DNA of 64,000 bases from Parvularcula marina (GCF_003399445.1 NZ_QUQO01000001.1:2849001-2913000), one strand, 5' to 3'. Positions 49,453 through 59,090 are shown, counted from the first letter of the stretch. Numbers and translations: made by a program. Notes: generated by a model not told the origin, from the letters alone.

Positions 49453-50810
49453 GCTGATGGAGATAGCTGGCCGCGATAGAGCTGCATCAGGTCGCGGACA
49501 TCCGTCACCGTTTCGAGCGACAGCAGCATGTCCCTAGTTTCCATCCGGTGCCGGTCATCCATCCGGTTTTCGGTGCAGCGGTCATAGCGGGCGGAGATTT
49601 CCTCCGCACTGAGCGGATCGGACGGATCGCCCTTGGCCGTATAACACTCACGATCGAACCGCTCGCCATTCTTCGTGGTGATCGAAACGGTGTTCATCTT
49701 GCCCAGCTGGTCGCGGCCCCATTCCTCGTGAATGGCCATCTTGGCCTTCTTGCGCTGCGCAAGGATCGCTTCGTCGCGCAGCTTCTCTGCGGTGAAGGTG
49801 TCAACGAACATGTCCTCACCGCTGATCGCCGAGGCGACGATATGGGGCAGGCTGAAACGGGCTTCTTCGGCATTCTGCGGATCGGGATATTTCAGGATCT
49901 GGGGGAAGACCGCATTCACGCCGACCTCGACCTCGACAATATCGTCCGCCGTCAGTCCATTCGTTTTCACGATATCAAGGACGCCATCGATAATGCGTTG
50001 CGAGAGGTAGCAGCAGGGATATTTCTTCATCCCGACGGCCATGATACGGAAATCATCGCCTTGCCCGAGCGGGAAATCGATGTCCGGGCAGCCGGCGGTC
50101 GCATCCCAGAAACCGGCCTTGCCTTCGAGGATCGTCGGATTGCCGGTGAGGCCATCGGCTGCAAGATGAGCTGCGGAAATCCCATTGAGGCCTGCCATGC
50201 CGGCCTCGATCACATGAGCGCCCGAGCCAGTCTGGCGCGTCAGGCCGCTGCCGAAAGAGGCGGCGACGGCCATGGCATGAAGGGTCTTCTCCCGGTCGAG
50301 CCTGAGGAGCTTCGCTGCTGCTCCCGCCACGCCGACTGTCCCCATGGAGGAGCCGGTGAGCACGCCTCTTTTGACCGCGCCGCCATCGGACGTCACCGTG
50401 CCGCTGCGCGACACCACCTCATAGCCGAGAATCAATGCTTCGAGTACGTCCTTCCCGGAGGCGCCGACACTCTCGCCCATGGCGAACACACTGGGAATGA
50501 GAAAACAGGTATAGGTCGCATCCGGCCAGGCGACATCTTCGAGCTCGGTACAGTGCGATGCAATACAGTTCATCGCGGCGCCCCATTCGGGAGTTGCCAT
50601 GAAATCATAACCGATGACGGTTGTGTTGCCCTTCGCCCCGACATTGTCCGCATAGCGCGCCATCAGCCGGGTCGTGTCCATATCCGCACCGGTCACGGCG
50701 GAGCCGAGCGAACTCAGCGAGAGGCTTTTCGCGCGCTCAATGACGTCGCCGCCGATGTCATCATACTGCGTATCATGGATGTAGTTGGCGAGATCCCGGG
50801 TTGTGCGCAT
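49446..50810 (-). CDS. MmgE/PrpD-family protein (2-methylcitrate dehydratase-like)
   Basis: 454 residues from ATG 50810 with AGGAGG upstream. CIASHCTELEDVAWPDATYT (the family usually has D-D), GKDVLEALILGYEVVSRSGT, GVLTGSSMGTVGVAGAAAKL and GSGAHVIEAGMAGLNGISAA match. It dehydrates or decarboxylates a tricarboxylate-like intermediate. Convergent with the acyl-CoA dehydrogenase by 7 bp overlap, divergent from the Rieske genes. Confidence 0.9.
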   Translation of the reverse strand: MRTTRDLANYIHDTQYDDIGGDVIERAKSLSLSSLGSAVTGADMDTTRLMARYADNVGAKGNTTVIGYDFMATPEWGAAMNCIASHCTELEDVAWPDATYTCFLIPSVFAMGESVGASGKDVLEALILGYEVVSRSGTVTSDGGAVKRGVLTGSSMGTVGVAGAAAKLLRLDREKTLHAMAVAASFGSGLTRQTGSGAHVIEAGMAGLNGISAAHLAADGLTGNPTILEGKAGFWDATAGCPDIDFPLGQGDDFRIMAVGMKKYPCCYLSQRIIDGVLDIVKTNGLTADDIVEVEVGVNAVFPQILKYPDPQNAEEARFSLPHIVASAISGEDMFVDTFTAEKLRDEAILAQRKKAKMAIHEEWGRDQLGKMNTVSITTKNGERFDRECYTAKGDPSDPLSAEEISARYDRCTENRMDDRHRMETRDMLLSLETVTDVRDLMQLYRGQLSPSAQ

Positions 50811-50985
50811 AGCGTCCTCCTGCGGTCTCTCATACATCAAGCGCCGGTGCTGTGCGCCTCGGCGGCGGCGAACACCGCCTATGCGATAAGGGCCTCAGGA
50901 ACGGGCCGTTGGCGTGTCTGCGCATTGCTTTCGGGCCGTAGTTCACTCACCTTTTTGGCATGAAAGGCAGCACGCATTACTCGCA

Positions 50986-51468
50986 ATGAAAGATAAAAAC
51001 GACGCGGCACTTCGCCAGGACCTTCGCGATTTCTATGAGGACTATGCCGGTGCACTCGATGATGTGCGCCTGGAAGACTGGGTCGGCTTTTTTGCCGATG
51101 ACGCGGTCTACAAGGTGATTTCGAGAGAGACGCATTCGCAGGGCTTGAGCCATGCGACGATCTATTGTGACGGGCTCGCGATGATCCGCGACCGGGCCGC
51201 CGCCGTGCAAGAAACGGCCGTTTTCGAGCCGCGTGTTCTTCGCCACTTTGTCGGCGGTCCACGGATCATCTCGCGTGATGGCGATGAGATCGCGGTCACG
51301 GCGAATTTTCTGATCACCGAAGCCTTATTCGATGCCGAGCCGCAGATACTGATGATGGGGCGCTATCTCGATAAGCTGGTCGAGCGGGGCGGGGATCTGA
51401 AATTCCGCGAGCGGCTGGCCGTTTATGATAATCACCGTGTACGCACGACCCTTGTGATACCGGTATAA
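50986..51468 (+). CDS. Rieske ring-hydroxylating dioxygenase, beta subunit
   Basis: 160 residues; NTF2-fold beta subunit: LRDFYEDYAGALDDVRLEDW, VFEPRVLRHFVGGPRIISRD and LMMGRYLDKLVERGGDLKFR with RERLAVYDNHRV. It starts at ATG 50986; a longer upstream ORF is dismissed. Fifteen bases before the alpha gene. Beta subunits support the alpha hexamer structurally. The beta-before-alpha order is the reverse of most naphthalene-type operons. Confidence 0.88.
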   Translation: MKDKNDAALRQDLRDFYEDYAGALDDVRLEDWVGFFADDAVYKVISRETHSQGLSHATIYCDGLAMIRDRAAAVQETAVFEPRVLRHFVGGPRIISRDGDEIAVTANFLITEALFDAEPQILMMGRYLDKLVERGGDLKFRERLAVYDNHRVRTTLVIPV

Positions 51469-51483
51469 CAGGCAGGAGGAACC

Positions 51484-52737
51484 ATGAGCAGCACAATCGC
51501 CTCCGAGGAAAAAGACCGCACATGGCCGGAGCTGGGCGCCTGCCGGGTACCGGCCTGGGTTTATTCCGATCCGGATCTGTTCAAACGGGAGCTTGAGACC
51601 TTTCACTATGGGCCGACCTGGAGTTTCATCGGTCTTGAATGTGAAGTGGCGGAGCCCAAATCCTTCCGGCGGACATTCGTCGGCACACGCTCTGTCCTGA
51701 TTACGCGCGATGCGGAGGGGGAGATCCATGTGGTCGAGAACCGCTGCGCGCATCGCGGATCGCCTCTCTGCTGGGAGCAGCATGGCAAAGCAGAAGACCT
51801 GACCTGCCCCTATCATCAATGGACCTATGATTTCGCGGGCAATCTGCAGGGCGTGCCGTTCATGCGCGGGGCGCCCCGTCCGAATCCGGGGATGCCGCGG
51901 GATTTTAAAAAATCAGAGAACGGATTACGCAAGCTCCGCACGCATATTCATAATGGCACGGTATGGGCGACCTATAGCGATGAAACCCCGCCTTTCGAGG
52001 AATATGTCGGCCCGGAAATCCTTAAGCTGATCACCCGGGTTTTCAACGGCCGGGAATTGCGCCTGCTGGGCTATAGCCGCCAGATGATCCCGTGCAACTG
52101 GAAGCTCTATTTCGAGAACAGCCGCGATCCCTATCACGCAACATTGCTGCACTCATTCTTCACGACCTTCGGGATCTACCGGGCGGATGCCAAATTCATG
52201 GTCTCGCCGCAACCGAACGGGCATGAATTCATTTACTCAGTGCTCGACCCGACGCTTCGGGAGAAACGCTCCGAAGTCACTGACGAAATGAAGACGCTGA
52301 AAGATCAGTTCACGCTTCATGACATGGATGTCGTCTCTCCGGTCGATGAGTTCGAGGATGGGCTGATCTCCTCACTTCAGGTCTTCCCCAGCATCTTTGT
52401 CCAGCAGCACGGCAATGTGCTGGCTCTGCGCCACATCCTGCCGAAGGAGACAGGAAAGACCGAACTCGGATGGATCTATTTCGGCTATGCTGATGATGAT
52501 GAGGAAATGCAGTCCCGCCGCCTGAAACAGGGAAACCTTGTGGGACCGGCCGGTTATGTGTCGCTCGAAGACTCAGAGGTCCTCGCTCAGGTTCAGGGAG
52601 TCGCGACGAGCACCCCTGACTCCATTCAGGTCGTCGAGATGGGCGGGCGCGATAATTTCGAGCCTTCCGAAACAGCGATTACGGAGAATCTCATCCGCTC
52701 ATTCTACAAATTCTATCGAGAAAAAATGGGTTTCTAG
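51484..52737 (+). CDS. Rieske ring-hydroxylating dioxygenase, alpha subunit
   Basis: 417 residues behind AGGAGG. Rieske cluster CAH at 88-90 and CPYH at 108-111 (17-residue gap), then the mononuclear Fe site DPYHATLLH (Asp215, His218, His223). It catalyses NADH-dependent dihydroxylation (or single hydroxylation) of an aromatic substrate, possibly a CoA ester as in IpfAB. Complete with beta, ferredoxin and reductase encoded in a row. Confidence 0.95.
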   Translation: MSSTIASEEKDRTWPELGACRVPAWVYSDPDLFKRELETFHYGPTWSFIGLECEVAEPKSFRRTFVGTRSVLITRDAEGEIHVVENRCAHRGSPLCWEQHGKAEDLTCPYHQWTYDFAGNLQGVPFMRGAPRPNPGMPRDFKKSENGLRKLRTHIHNGTVWATYSDETPPFEEYVGPEILKLITRVFNGRELRLLGYSRQMIPCNWKLYFENSRDPYHATLLHSFFTTFGIYRADAKFMVSPQPNGHEFIYSVLDPTLREKRSEVTDEMKTLKDQFTLHDMDVVSPVDEFEDGLISSLQVFPSIFVQQHGNVLALRHILPKETGKTELGWIYFGYADDDEEMQSRRLKQGNLVGPAGYVSLEDSEVLAQVQGVATSTPDSIQVVEMGGRDNFEPSETAITENLIRSFYKFYREKMGF

Positions 52738-52747
52738 GAGGTTCGGT

Positions 52748-53053
52748 TTGGCTTGGAAAAAAATCGCCTCTCTGGCCGATATTCCGGAATATGAAGGCCT
52801 GAAAGTCGACGTCGATGGTCACGGCATCGCCCTCTTTCATGTCGAAGGGGAGGTCTATGCGATCGATGATATGTGCTCTCATGCAGAGGCGCATCTCTCT
52901 CAGGGCTTCCTTGAAGATTGCGTGATCGAGTGCCCCCTCCATCAGGCATGTTTCGATATTCGGACGGGTAAGGTGCTTTCGGCCCCCGCGACCGAGGATG
53001 TCAACGCTTATGAGGCGCGCATCGATGGCGATGACGTGCTGATCGATATCTGA
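52748..53053 (+). CDS. Rieske ferredoxin of the ring-hydroxylating dioxygenase
   Basis: 101 residues; TTG start with AGGAGG at 52736-52741 and a six-base spacer. MAWKKIASLADIPEYEGLKV, then CSH (43-45) and CPLH (62-65) bind the 2Fe-2S cluster. It shuttles electrons from the reductase to the alpha subunit. No ATG exists in the right place; the TTG is fixed by the RBS. Confidence 0.92.
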   Translation: MAWKKIASLADIPEYEGLKVDVDGHGIALFHVEGEVYAIDDMCSHAEAHLSQGFLEDCVIECPLHQACFDIRTGKVLSAPATEDVNAYEARIDGDDVLIDI

Positions 53054-53060
53054 GAGCGAT

Positions 53061-54302
53061 GTGCAGCAGAGCCATTTTGATATTCTCATCATAGGCGGCG
53101 GTCAGGCGGGCCGCCGGGCCGCTGAGGGTGCAAGGGAAGCCAGCCCATCGGCGACGATCGCTATTCTCGGTGAGGAAATCCATCTGCCTTATGATCGCCC
53201 GTCTTTGTCCAAGGAACGGCTGCTGGATCCCGATGATGACCGCTGTTTTGTCCGTCAGCGAATGGATTTCGATGAAAAGCGGATCGAACTCTTCCCCGGT
53301 CAGTGCGCCGTCTCGATCGACCGTCAGGCTCATCTTGTCCGCACCGAAGAGGGCAGGGAATATGGCTATGGCCGGCTGATCCTCGCGACAGGATCGCGGG
53401 TCCGCTGGCTGCCTTCCTTCGGGGTGCCGGGCGAGCGGGTGATGGCGTTAAGGACGCTGGAAGATTGTGCAAATCTTTCCGGCCGGATACGTCAGGGCGC
53501 GCGCATCGTCGTGATTGGTGCCGGGTTCATCGGGCTGGAGGTTGCCGCCGCTGCACGCCAGCAGGGCGCATCGGTCAAGGTGATCGAGGCCGGATCATCT
53601 GTACTGGGACGGGTATTTCCTCCTGCTGCAGCCGATCACGTGGCGCGGCTGCAGCAGGAGATGGGCGTTGAGATCCTTCTTGATACGTCGGTCCGGCAGG
53701 TCACCGAAGGACCGGATGGCGTTGCGGTTGAGATCGGAGTGGAGACTCTACGCGCCGACATTGCTGTTGTCGGGATTGGCGTCATCCCCAATCTGGAACT
53801 GGCCATCAAGGCCGGCCTCGATGTGGTAGACGGCATTATGGTCGATAAAGAGGGGCGCAGTTCGGATCCGGATATTTATGCGGCCGGTGAAGTGACGGCG
53901 CATCCGGTACTTGGTTGCGACCGATCGCGGCGGCTTGAATCCTGGCAGGTGGCTGAAGAGCAGGCTTATGCAGCTGGCCGGTCGGCGGCGGGCAGCCCTA
54001 CGGCCTATGCGGCATGGCCGTGGTTCTGGTCCGATCAGGGCCGTCATAATATTCAGATGCTGGGCCTTGCCGATAGCTGCGCGAACTGGATTGCGCGTGA
54101 ATATGACCATGATAGGTGCAGCTTTGTGGCGCTTGATGACGCGCACACAGTGACGGGGATGATCACCATTAATGCGGGCGGGGATATTGGGGCAGGGCGC
54201 CGATTGCTGGGGACGACTCAGGACCCTGCGCAATTGCGCGACCCGGAAGCCTCATTGCGGAGCCTGATACCGCGGCGGGCCGCAGCACAGGGGAGCGCGT
54301 AA
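53061..54302 (+). CDS. FAD-dependent ferredoxin reductase
   Basis: 413 residues, GTG start. LIIGGGQAGRRAAEGAREAS (FAD), GEEIHLPYDRPSLSKERLLD, RIVVIGAGFIGLEVAAAARQ (NADH) and VVGIGVIPNLELAIKAGLDV follow the BphA4/rubredoxin-reductase family. It feeds the ferredoxin and completes a class IIB-type dioxygenase chain. Eight bases downstream of the ferredoxin. Confidence 0.93.
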   Translation: MQQSHFDILIIGGGQAGRRAAEGAREASPSATIAILGEEIHLPYDRPSLSKERLLDPDDDRCFVRQRMDFDEKRIELFPGQCAVSIDRQAHLVRTEEGREYGYGRLILATGSRVRWLPSFGVPGERVMALRTLEDCANLSGRIRQGARIVVIGAGFIGLEVAAAARQQGASVKVIEAGSSVLGRVFPPAAADHVARLQQEMGVEILLDTSVRQVTEGPDGVAVEIGVETLRADIAVVGIGVIPNLELAIKAGLDVVDGIMVDKEGRSSDPDIYAAGEVTAHPVLGCDRSRRLESWQVAEEQAYAAGRSAAGSPTAYAAWPWFWSDQGRHNIQMLGLADSCANWIAREYDHDRCSFVALDDAHTVTGMITINAGGDIGAGRRLLGTTQDPAQLRDPEASLRSLIPRRAAAQGSA

Positions 54303-54306
54303 AGAG

Positions 54307-55092
54307 ATGGTACAATCTTCAAAGGGCAAAAAAATTTCCAGCACGTCCCTGTCGCTTAACTCCGGGCCGCTGCCGCTGTATCACCAGCTGGAAAATGCGT
54401 TGGCGGAACGTCTCGAAGCCGGTGAGTTTGGCGTAGACGGCGCGCTGCCGACCGAACAGCAGATCGGTGAGGAATATGGCGTCAGCCGGATTACGGTTCG
54501 CCGCGCATTGGGAAATCTCATCGCACACGGAATGATCGTCCGTCGGCAGGGGGTCGGCACCTTTGTGGCTTCCCCCGCAGAGAATGTCCGGTCTGTGCGT
54601 CTGACGGGTTCTCTTGATGAGTTTCTTGCAAAGGCGGGAAAGCTGACCCCTAAATTCTTCTCGAAAGAAGAGGTCGATCCGGATGATGAGATCCGGGACA
54701 GTTTGGCGCTGTCCGAGACAGAGAAGGCGATCCGGTTCAGCCTGGTCACCAGTCTGGCGGGCGATCCGGTGATTTATCTGCAGACGTATTTTCCGACCTA
54801 TATCGGCGAGCGTATCGATGTGAATGATATCGCCGAAGGCATGCCGGTCATCCGGCTGGTGGAGCGCAAGCTCAATCAGCGGGCGGTCAGGGCGCTTCAG
54901 ACCATCGAGCCTGTCACCGCCGAGGGCGATGTCGCCAAATATCTCTGCATGGAGGAAGGGCGCCCGCTCTTGCGCATCCGGCGGACCTATTTCCGGGCCG
55001 ATGGCCAGCCGATCGAGACGGCAATCCTGCACCAGCATCCCGAGCGCTACGAATATCTCGTTGAACTGACGGCCCGGCTGCACGCGGTCTGA
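54307..55092 (+). CDS. GntR-family (HutC/UTRA) transcriptional regulator
   Basis: 261 residues. LPLYHQLENALAERLEAGEF and EQQIGEEYGVSRITVRRALG, NLIAHGMIVRRQGVGTFVAS form the winged helix. UTRA tail: TGSLDEFLAKAGKLTPKFFS, FRADGQPIETAILHQHPERY. It is four bases behind the reductase gene and probably represses the Rieske operon in response to a pathway metabolite. Confidence 0.92.
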   Translation: MVQSSKGKKISSTSLSLNSGPLPLYHQLENALAERLEAGEFGVDGALPTEQQIGEEYGVSRITVRRALGNLIAHGMIVRRQGVGTFVASPAENVRSVRLTGSLDEFLAKAGKLTPKFFSKEEVDPDDEIRDSLALSETEKAIRFSLVTSLAGDPVIYLQTYFPTYIGERIDVNDIAEGMPVIRLVERKLNQRAVRALQTIEPVTAEGDVAKYLCMEEGRPLLRIRRTYFRADGQPIETAILHQHPERYEYLVELTARLHAV

Positions 55093-55182
55093 CCTGCCGG
55101 TCTGATGCGGCGATGATACACCTTAATCCCTATTAAGCCCTCAATGTGTCGACACTATTGCATTCCGGCGTCTGTCAGGCTT

Positions 55183-55200
55183 ATGTTGTTATGACAACAT
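55183..55200. promoter_or_regulatory. 18-bp palindrome upstream of the IclR gene
   Basis: ATGTTGTTATGACAACAT has perfect 7-bp arms around TATG. It lies 29 bp ahead of the IclR start, so autoregulation is plausible. A separate 10-bp palindrome GTGTCGACAC sits at 55146-55155. Confidence 0.6.
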
Positions 55201-55229
55201 GACATAATAAAAAACATTGGGAGGATCGG

Positions 55230-56027
55230 ATGTCTGGCGCACTGGACCCGAAAAAAATCAAATCCGCTCAGCGGGTTCTCGAAGTTCTGGAATATTTCAA
55301 CCGCGACCGGCGCGAATGCACGGTGATGGATATTGCGCGCACCTATGGGTACCCGCAGTCGAGTACATCAGAGCTGCTTAGCTGTCTGGTTGCATTGGGC
55401 TATTTGCGGCGTGATATCTGGGCTAGGACGTATAAGCCGGCCGCCCGCGTCGCCATGATCGGCGCCTGGATCCAGCCCCATCTGTTCCGCAATGGCGCAC
55501 TGTTTTCACTGATCGACGAAGTGGTCGAGGATACTGGTTGTTCCGTCATGGTGAGCTCCCGTGTCGGGGTCTCGGCGCAGGTTTTCCACATATCGGGACC
55601 TGAAGGTGTCGACACTGAATACGCCGTTGGGGAGCAACTTTCGCTGCTCCATTCGGCGCCGGGACAACTCCTAGTGTCGACAGAACGGTCGGCCGAGCTG
55701 CGCAAGCTGGTTCATCGCCTGAACGCTGAAACGGATGAAGAACACCAGGTCCGGCCCTCCGAATATCAGGAGCTGATCGAGCAGGTTGTCAGCGAAGGCT
55801 GGTCATCGGTCCTCGATGAAGGGCACGGCGTGGAGCTGGTCAGCGTGCTGTTACCGCTGACAGCAGAGGATGAAACTCTCGTCGTCTCGGTCTGCCTTGA
55901 CGCGGCGGTAGCAGATGAGCGGCGGGATGATGTCGTGCAGACGATCCGCGGGGCGATTGCCCGCAACCTTGATCCGGAACGGGCCGCTGCGAGAGACGAT
56001 ATTCACTATCTCCACCGCGTATCGTGA
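55230..56027 (+). CDS. IclR-family transcriptional regulator
   Basis: 265 residues. KSAQRVLEVLEYFNRDRREC starts the winged helix with IARTYGYPQSSTSELLSCLV as recognition part. The effector domain is LFSLIDEVVEDTGCSVMVSS ... LHSAPGQLLVSTERSAELRK. GGGAGG precedes the ATG. IclR proteins often govern aromatic-acid pathways; with two GntR and one AraC regulator the window holds four. Confidence 0.92.
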   Translation: MSGALDPKKIKSAQRVLEVLEYFNRDRRECTVMDIARTYGYPQSSTSELLSCLVALGYLRRDIWARTYKPAARVAMIGAWIQPHLFRNGALFSLIDEVVEDTGCSVMVSSRVGVSAQVFHISGPEGVDTEYAVGEQLSLLHSAPGQLLVSTERSAELRKLVHRLNAETDEEHQVRPSEYQELIEQVVSEGWSSVLDEGHGVELVSVLLPLTAEDETLVVSVCLDAAVADERRDDVVQTIRGAIARNLDPERAAARDDIHYLHRVS

Positions 56028-56032
56028 ATTGA

Positions 56033-56803
56033 TCAGTTACCGGTGAATTGGGCCTTACGCTTCTCCTTGAAGGATAAGGTCCCTTCACGGAAGTCTTCGG
56101 TTTCGACCATCAGCGGCTGCATGGTCGCTTCGAAATCGAGCGCCTGATCATAGGTCTGGGCGGGGGCGGCATCGAATTGCCGCTTCGCCATCATCAGAGC
56201 AAGGGTCGGGGCGTTGGCAAAGCTGGCCGCAATCTCCTGAGCCTTGGACATGACGTCCTCTGACGGAACTGAATGCAATGCGAGGCCGAGCTGCTGGGCT
56301 TCACTGCCGGAGACGAAGCGGCCCGAATAGATGATCTCCTTGGCCCTTTGCAGGCCGAGGTACCGGGTCAGGAGGAATGAGGCGCCGCCATCGGGCGCAA
56401 GGCCGATGTGACGGAAGGCGAACTGAAAGCGGGCGTCCTCTGCCGCAACGACAATGTCGGCAGCAAGAGCGAGCGACCATGACATGCCGATGCACACACC
56501 GCGTACCGCGGCGATCACGGGTTTCTGAGTATTGGCGACGCTTCTTGCCATGCGGTGAAGGTGGCGCATCCTGAGGAGGGAGTTGCGCATCCCGCCGCCG
56601 CCCATTTCGGAGACGTCGGCCCCGGCGCTGAAATCACTCCCCGCACCGGTCAGGATTATGACCCGTACGTCGTGATCGTCCTGCGCCGCCTGAAAGGCGC
56701 TTTCGATCTCGGTGCGCATGGCGAGGGTAATGGCGTTTTTGCGTTCCGGCCGGTTGATCGTGATGATCGCTGTGCCGTTTTCCTTGGTCGTTTCAATGCT
56801 CAT
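56033..56803 (-). CDS. Enoyl-CoA hydratase/isomerase
   Basis: 256 residues from ATG 56803 (AAGGAGG upstream). TINRPERKNAITLAMRTEIE, LTGAGSDFSAGADVSEMGGG and AVRGVCIGMSWSLALAADIV give the CoA and oxyanion hole. The first catalytic Glu position reads GLAPDGGASFLLTRYLG, where Asp replaces Glu, so an isomerase or altered activity is possible. Divergent from the acyl-CoA dehydrogenase pair. Confidence 0.9.
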   Translation of the reverse strand: MSIETTKENGTAIITINRPERKNAITLAMRTEIESAFQAAQDDHDVRVIILTGAGSDFSAGADVSEMGGGGMRNSLLRMRHLHRMARSVANTQKPVIAAVRGVCIGMSWSLALAADIVVAAEDARFQFAFRHIGLAPDGGASFLLTRYLGLQRAKEIIYSGRFVSGSEAQQLGLALHSVPSEDVMSKAQEIAASFANAPTLALMMAKRQFDAAPAQTYDQALDFEATMQPLMVETEDFREGTLSFKEKRKAQFTGN

Positions 56804-56937
56804 GGGGCCTCCTTGCGTCTTCCTACCATCCGGGCGCATGGATGCGACACTCGGGCTGGCTATATCGAGGCTGCGATAGTCTCCAGCGGGCACGGAATAT
56901 CACTTGCGGCCCTGTCAGGCGCTGGCAGATTGCCAAG

Positions 56938-58080
56938 GTGCAAACTTTCAGCATTCATCCCTTCTGCGTACCGGTAGACCCCGGTGAACTGCGTGCGGAA
57001 ATCCGCTCGTTCATCGCTGACAACCGTCCTGAACTGCCGCCAGAAAGCCGGGCGAATTCATGGGCGGTCGGCGATGCGGCCTTCAGCCGGGCGCTGGGCA
57101 GAGCAGGCTATATCGGGATGACCTGGCCGAAAGCCTATGGTGGGCATGAGCGTCATGCGCTCGAACGCTATATCGTGCTCGAGGAATTGCTCGCTGCCGG
57201 CGCACCGGTCGGCATGCACTGGATCGCGGACCGGCAGTCAGGGGCGCTCCTTCTGCGCTATGGCAATGAGGCGCTGCGCGAAAAATATGTACCCGGCATG
57301 GCCGCCGGTGAGATCTATGCCTGTATCGGGATGAGTGAGCCGGGCGCAGGCTCCGACCTTGCTGCTGTGCGGACGGCGGCCCGCAGGAAAGATGACGGTT
57401 GGGTCGTCAACGGACAAAAGGTCTGGACGACCAATGCGCATAACGCCGCCTTCATGATCGCCCTTGTGCGGACATCTGAAGGAGAAAAGCGGCAGGACGG
57501 ATTAAGTCAGGTTCTGATCGAGCTTGACCGTCCCGGCGTTGATGTGCGGCCCGTGATCGATATTACGGGGGGGCATGATTTCAATGAAGTCTTCCTCGAT
57601 GATGTCTTCGTCCCGGATGAAAATATTCTGGGTCAGGAGGGAAATGGCTGGCGTCAGGTGACGGCTGAGCTGTCTCTCGAACGGTCCGGGCCGGAACGGT
57701 ATCTATCGAGCTATGCGCTGGTCACGGCACTGGCCGACCATGTGCGCCATGCAGGCAATGAACAGGCTGTCGCCCTCTTGGGCCGGATGGTGGCGGAGAC
57801 ATGGAGCCTCAGATCAATGTCCATGTCGGTGGCCGCCAAGCTGGCAGGCGGGGATGATCCCGCACTTGAAGCCGCCATCGTCAAGGATCTGGGCAACGGT
57901 TTCGAGCAGGATATTCCGCGAGCGGTACAGGCGGTCATCGAAGGGGTAGACCTTGCCGATGACGAAGAGTTCGTTCGTATCCTGCGGACACTTCTCATGG
58001 TGTCGCCGTCTTTCTCGCTGCGGGGCGGCACGCGTGAGATTCTCAAAAGCATTATCGCAAGGGGGCTCGGATTAAGATGA
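56938..58080 (+). CDS. Acyl-CoA dehydrogenase, large subunit of a probable heteromeric pair
   Basis: About 380 residues from GTG 56938; no ATG occurs at a sensible place and no strong ribosome-binding site is seen. MTWPKAYGGHERHALERYIV, CIGMSEPGAGSDLAAVRTAA and WVVNGQKVWTTNAHNAAFMI bind FAD. The end SLRGGTREILKSIIARGLGL is typical of FadE subunits from steroid-type heterotetramers. It is followed with ATGA overlap by a shorter homologue. Confidence 0.9.
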   Translation: MQTFSIHPFCVPVDPGELRAEIRSFIADNRPELPPESRANSWAVGDAAFSRALGRAGYIGMTWPKAYGGHERHALERYIVLEELLAAGAPVGMHWIADRQSGALLLRYGNEALREKYVPGMAAGEIYACIGMSEPGAGSDLAAVRTAARRKDDGWVVNGQKVWTTNAHNAAFMIALVRTSEGEKRQDGLSQVLIELDRPGVDVRPVIDITGGHDFNEVFLDDVFVPDENILGQEGNGWRQVTAELSLERSGPERYLSSYALVTALADHVRHAGNEQAVALLGRMVAETWSLRSMSMSVAAKLAGGDDPALEAAIVKDLGNGFEQDIPRAVQAVIEGVDLADDEEFVRILRTLLMVSPSFSLRGGTREILKSIIARGLGLR

Positions 58081-59090
58081 CATCTGATCTGGAACTTCTA
58101 TGCGACATGGCGGACAGGTTGTTCCGCGACCTGAAAGATGCTGATGCCTCGCCAGAGGAGGCGTGGAACGCTGTCAATGAGGCGGGGTTTCCCAAAATCT
58201 TCCAGAAGGAAGAGGAGGGAGGCTTTGCCGGGGATTGGGCCACAGCGTTTCCGGTTCTCCGGCTGGCGGGGTATCAGCGTCTGAATGCGCCGTTGACGGA
58301 ATGTCTGGTTGCAGCATGGGGCTGGCGAGGGGCGGAAGAGCCGCTGGCTGATGAGCTGACTGTTGCTGCGGCACAGACAGAAGGCCAGATCGACGGGAGC
58401 CAGTTCACGGGGAAATTGGTCGGCGTTGCTGGAGGGATAAGCACTCGCCATGTCATCGGCTATACTCACGGGGCGCCGTTCCTTGTCGCTGCCGGTGATG
58501 CGGCGGATGTGACGGAAAGATCGACCCCGGACGGTAGCCGCTGCGATATTCTCACCTTTGACAAGGCGCAGGTGAAAACGGGACCGGCTTCTTCGGATAT
58601 CATGCTCTGGGGCGCACTGGCCTATACGGCTCTCATCGCCGGGGCCACGGATGCCGTCCTTGAGCTGTCGATCGACTATGCGAATGAGCGGCAGCAATTT
58701 GGTCGGCCGATCGGCAAGTTCCAGGCCGTCCAGCAGGCTCTTGCGGAGTGTGCGGAGGAATCGGCGGCCGTCAACTGCGCGGGGCAGGCTGCCGCGCGGG
58801 CCGCCATGCTCGACGATCCTGCCTTCGAGATCGGCGCCGCCAAGGCGAGAGGTTCGCGAGCCGCCGTGAATGCGGCGCGCATCGCCCATCAGATCCATGG
58901 CGGCATCGGCTTTACGCAGGAACATGTCCTGCATCACTATACGTCCCGGCTGATCACCTGGTCCTCTGCATACGGCAATGAGGGATACTGGAACCGCCAT
59001 ATCGGCGAATATGCCGCCGCCCTAGGGGGGGCGCAGATATGGCCAGACATCACCAGCCGATCCGACCGCGTAGAAAAGGCATCGACATGA
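58077..59090 (+). CDS. Acyl-CoA dehydrogenase, small subunit of a probable heteromeric pair
   Basis: 337 residues; shorter and more divergent, with a weak N-terminal half and FAD-domain end [40 protein letters not shown]. Pairs of this kind form alpha2-beta2 dehydrogenases for bulky acyl-CoA in steroid catabolism (ChsE4/E5-type). Overlaps both neighbours by ATGA. Bulky-ring substrate is inferred. Confidence 0.88.
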   Translation: MTSDLELLCDMADRLFRDLKDADASPEEAWNAVNEAGFPKIFQKEEEGGFAGDWATAFPVLRLAGYQRLNAPLTECLVAAWGWRGAEEPLADELTVAAAQTEGQIDGSQFTGKLVGVAGGISTRHVIGYTHGAPFLVAAGDAADVTERSTPDGSRCDILTFDKAQVKTGPASSDIMLWGALAYTALIAGATDAVLELSIDYANERQQFGRPIGKFQAVQQALAECAEESAAVNCAGQAAARAAMLDDPAFEIGAAKARGSRAAVNAARIAHQIHGGIGFTQEHVLHHYTSRLITWSSAYGNEGYWNRHIGEYAAALGGAQIWPDITSRSDRVEKAST

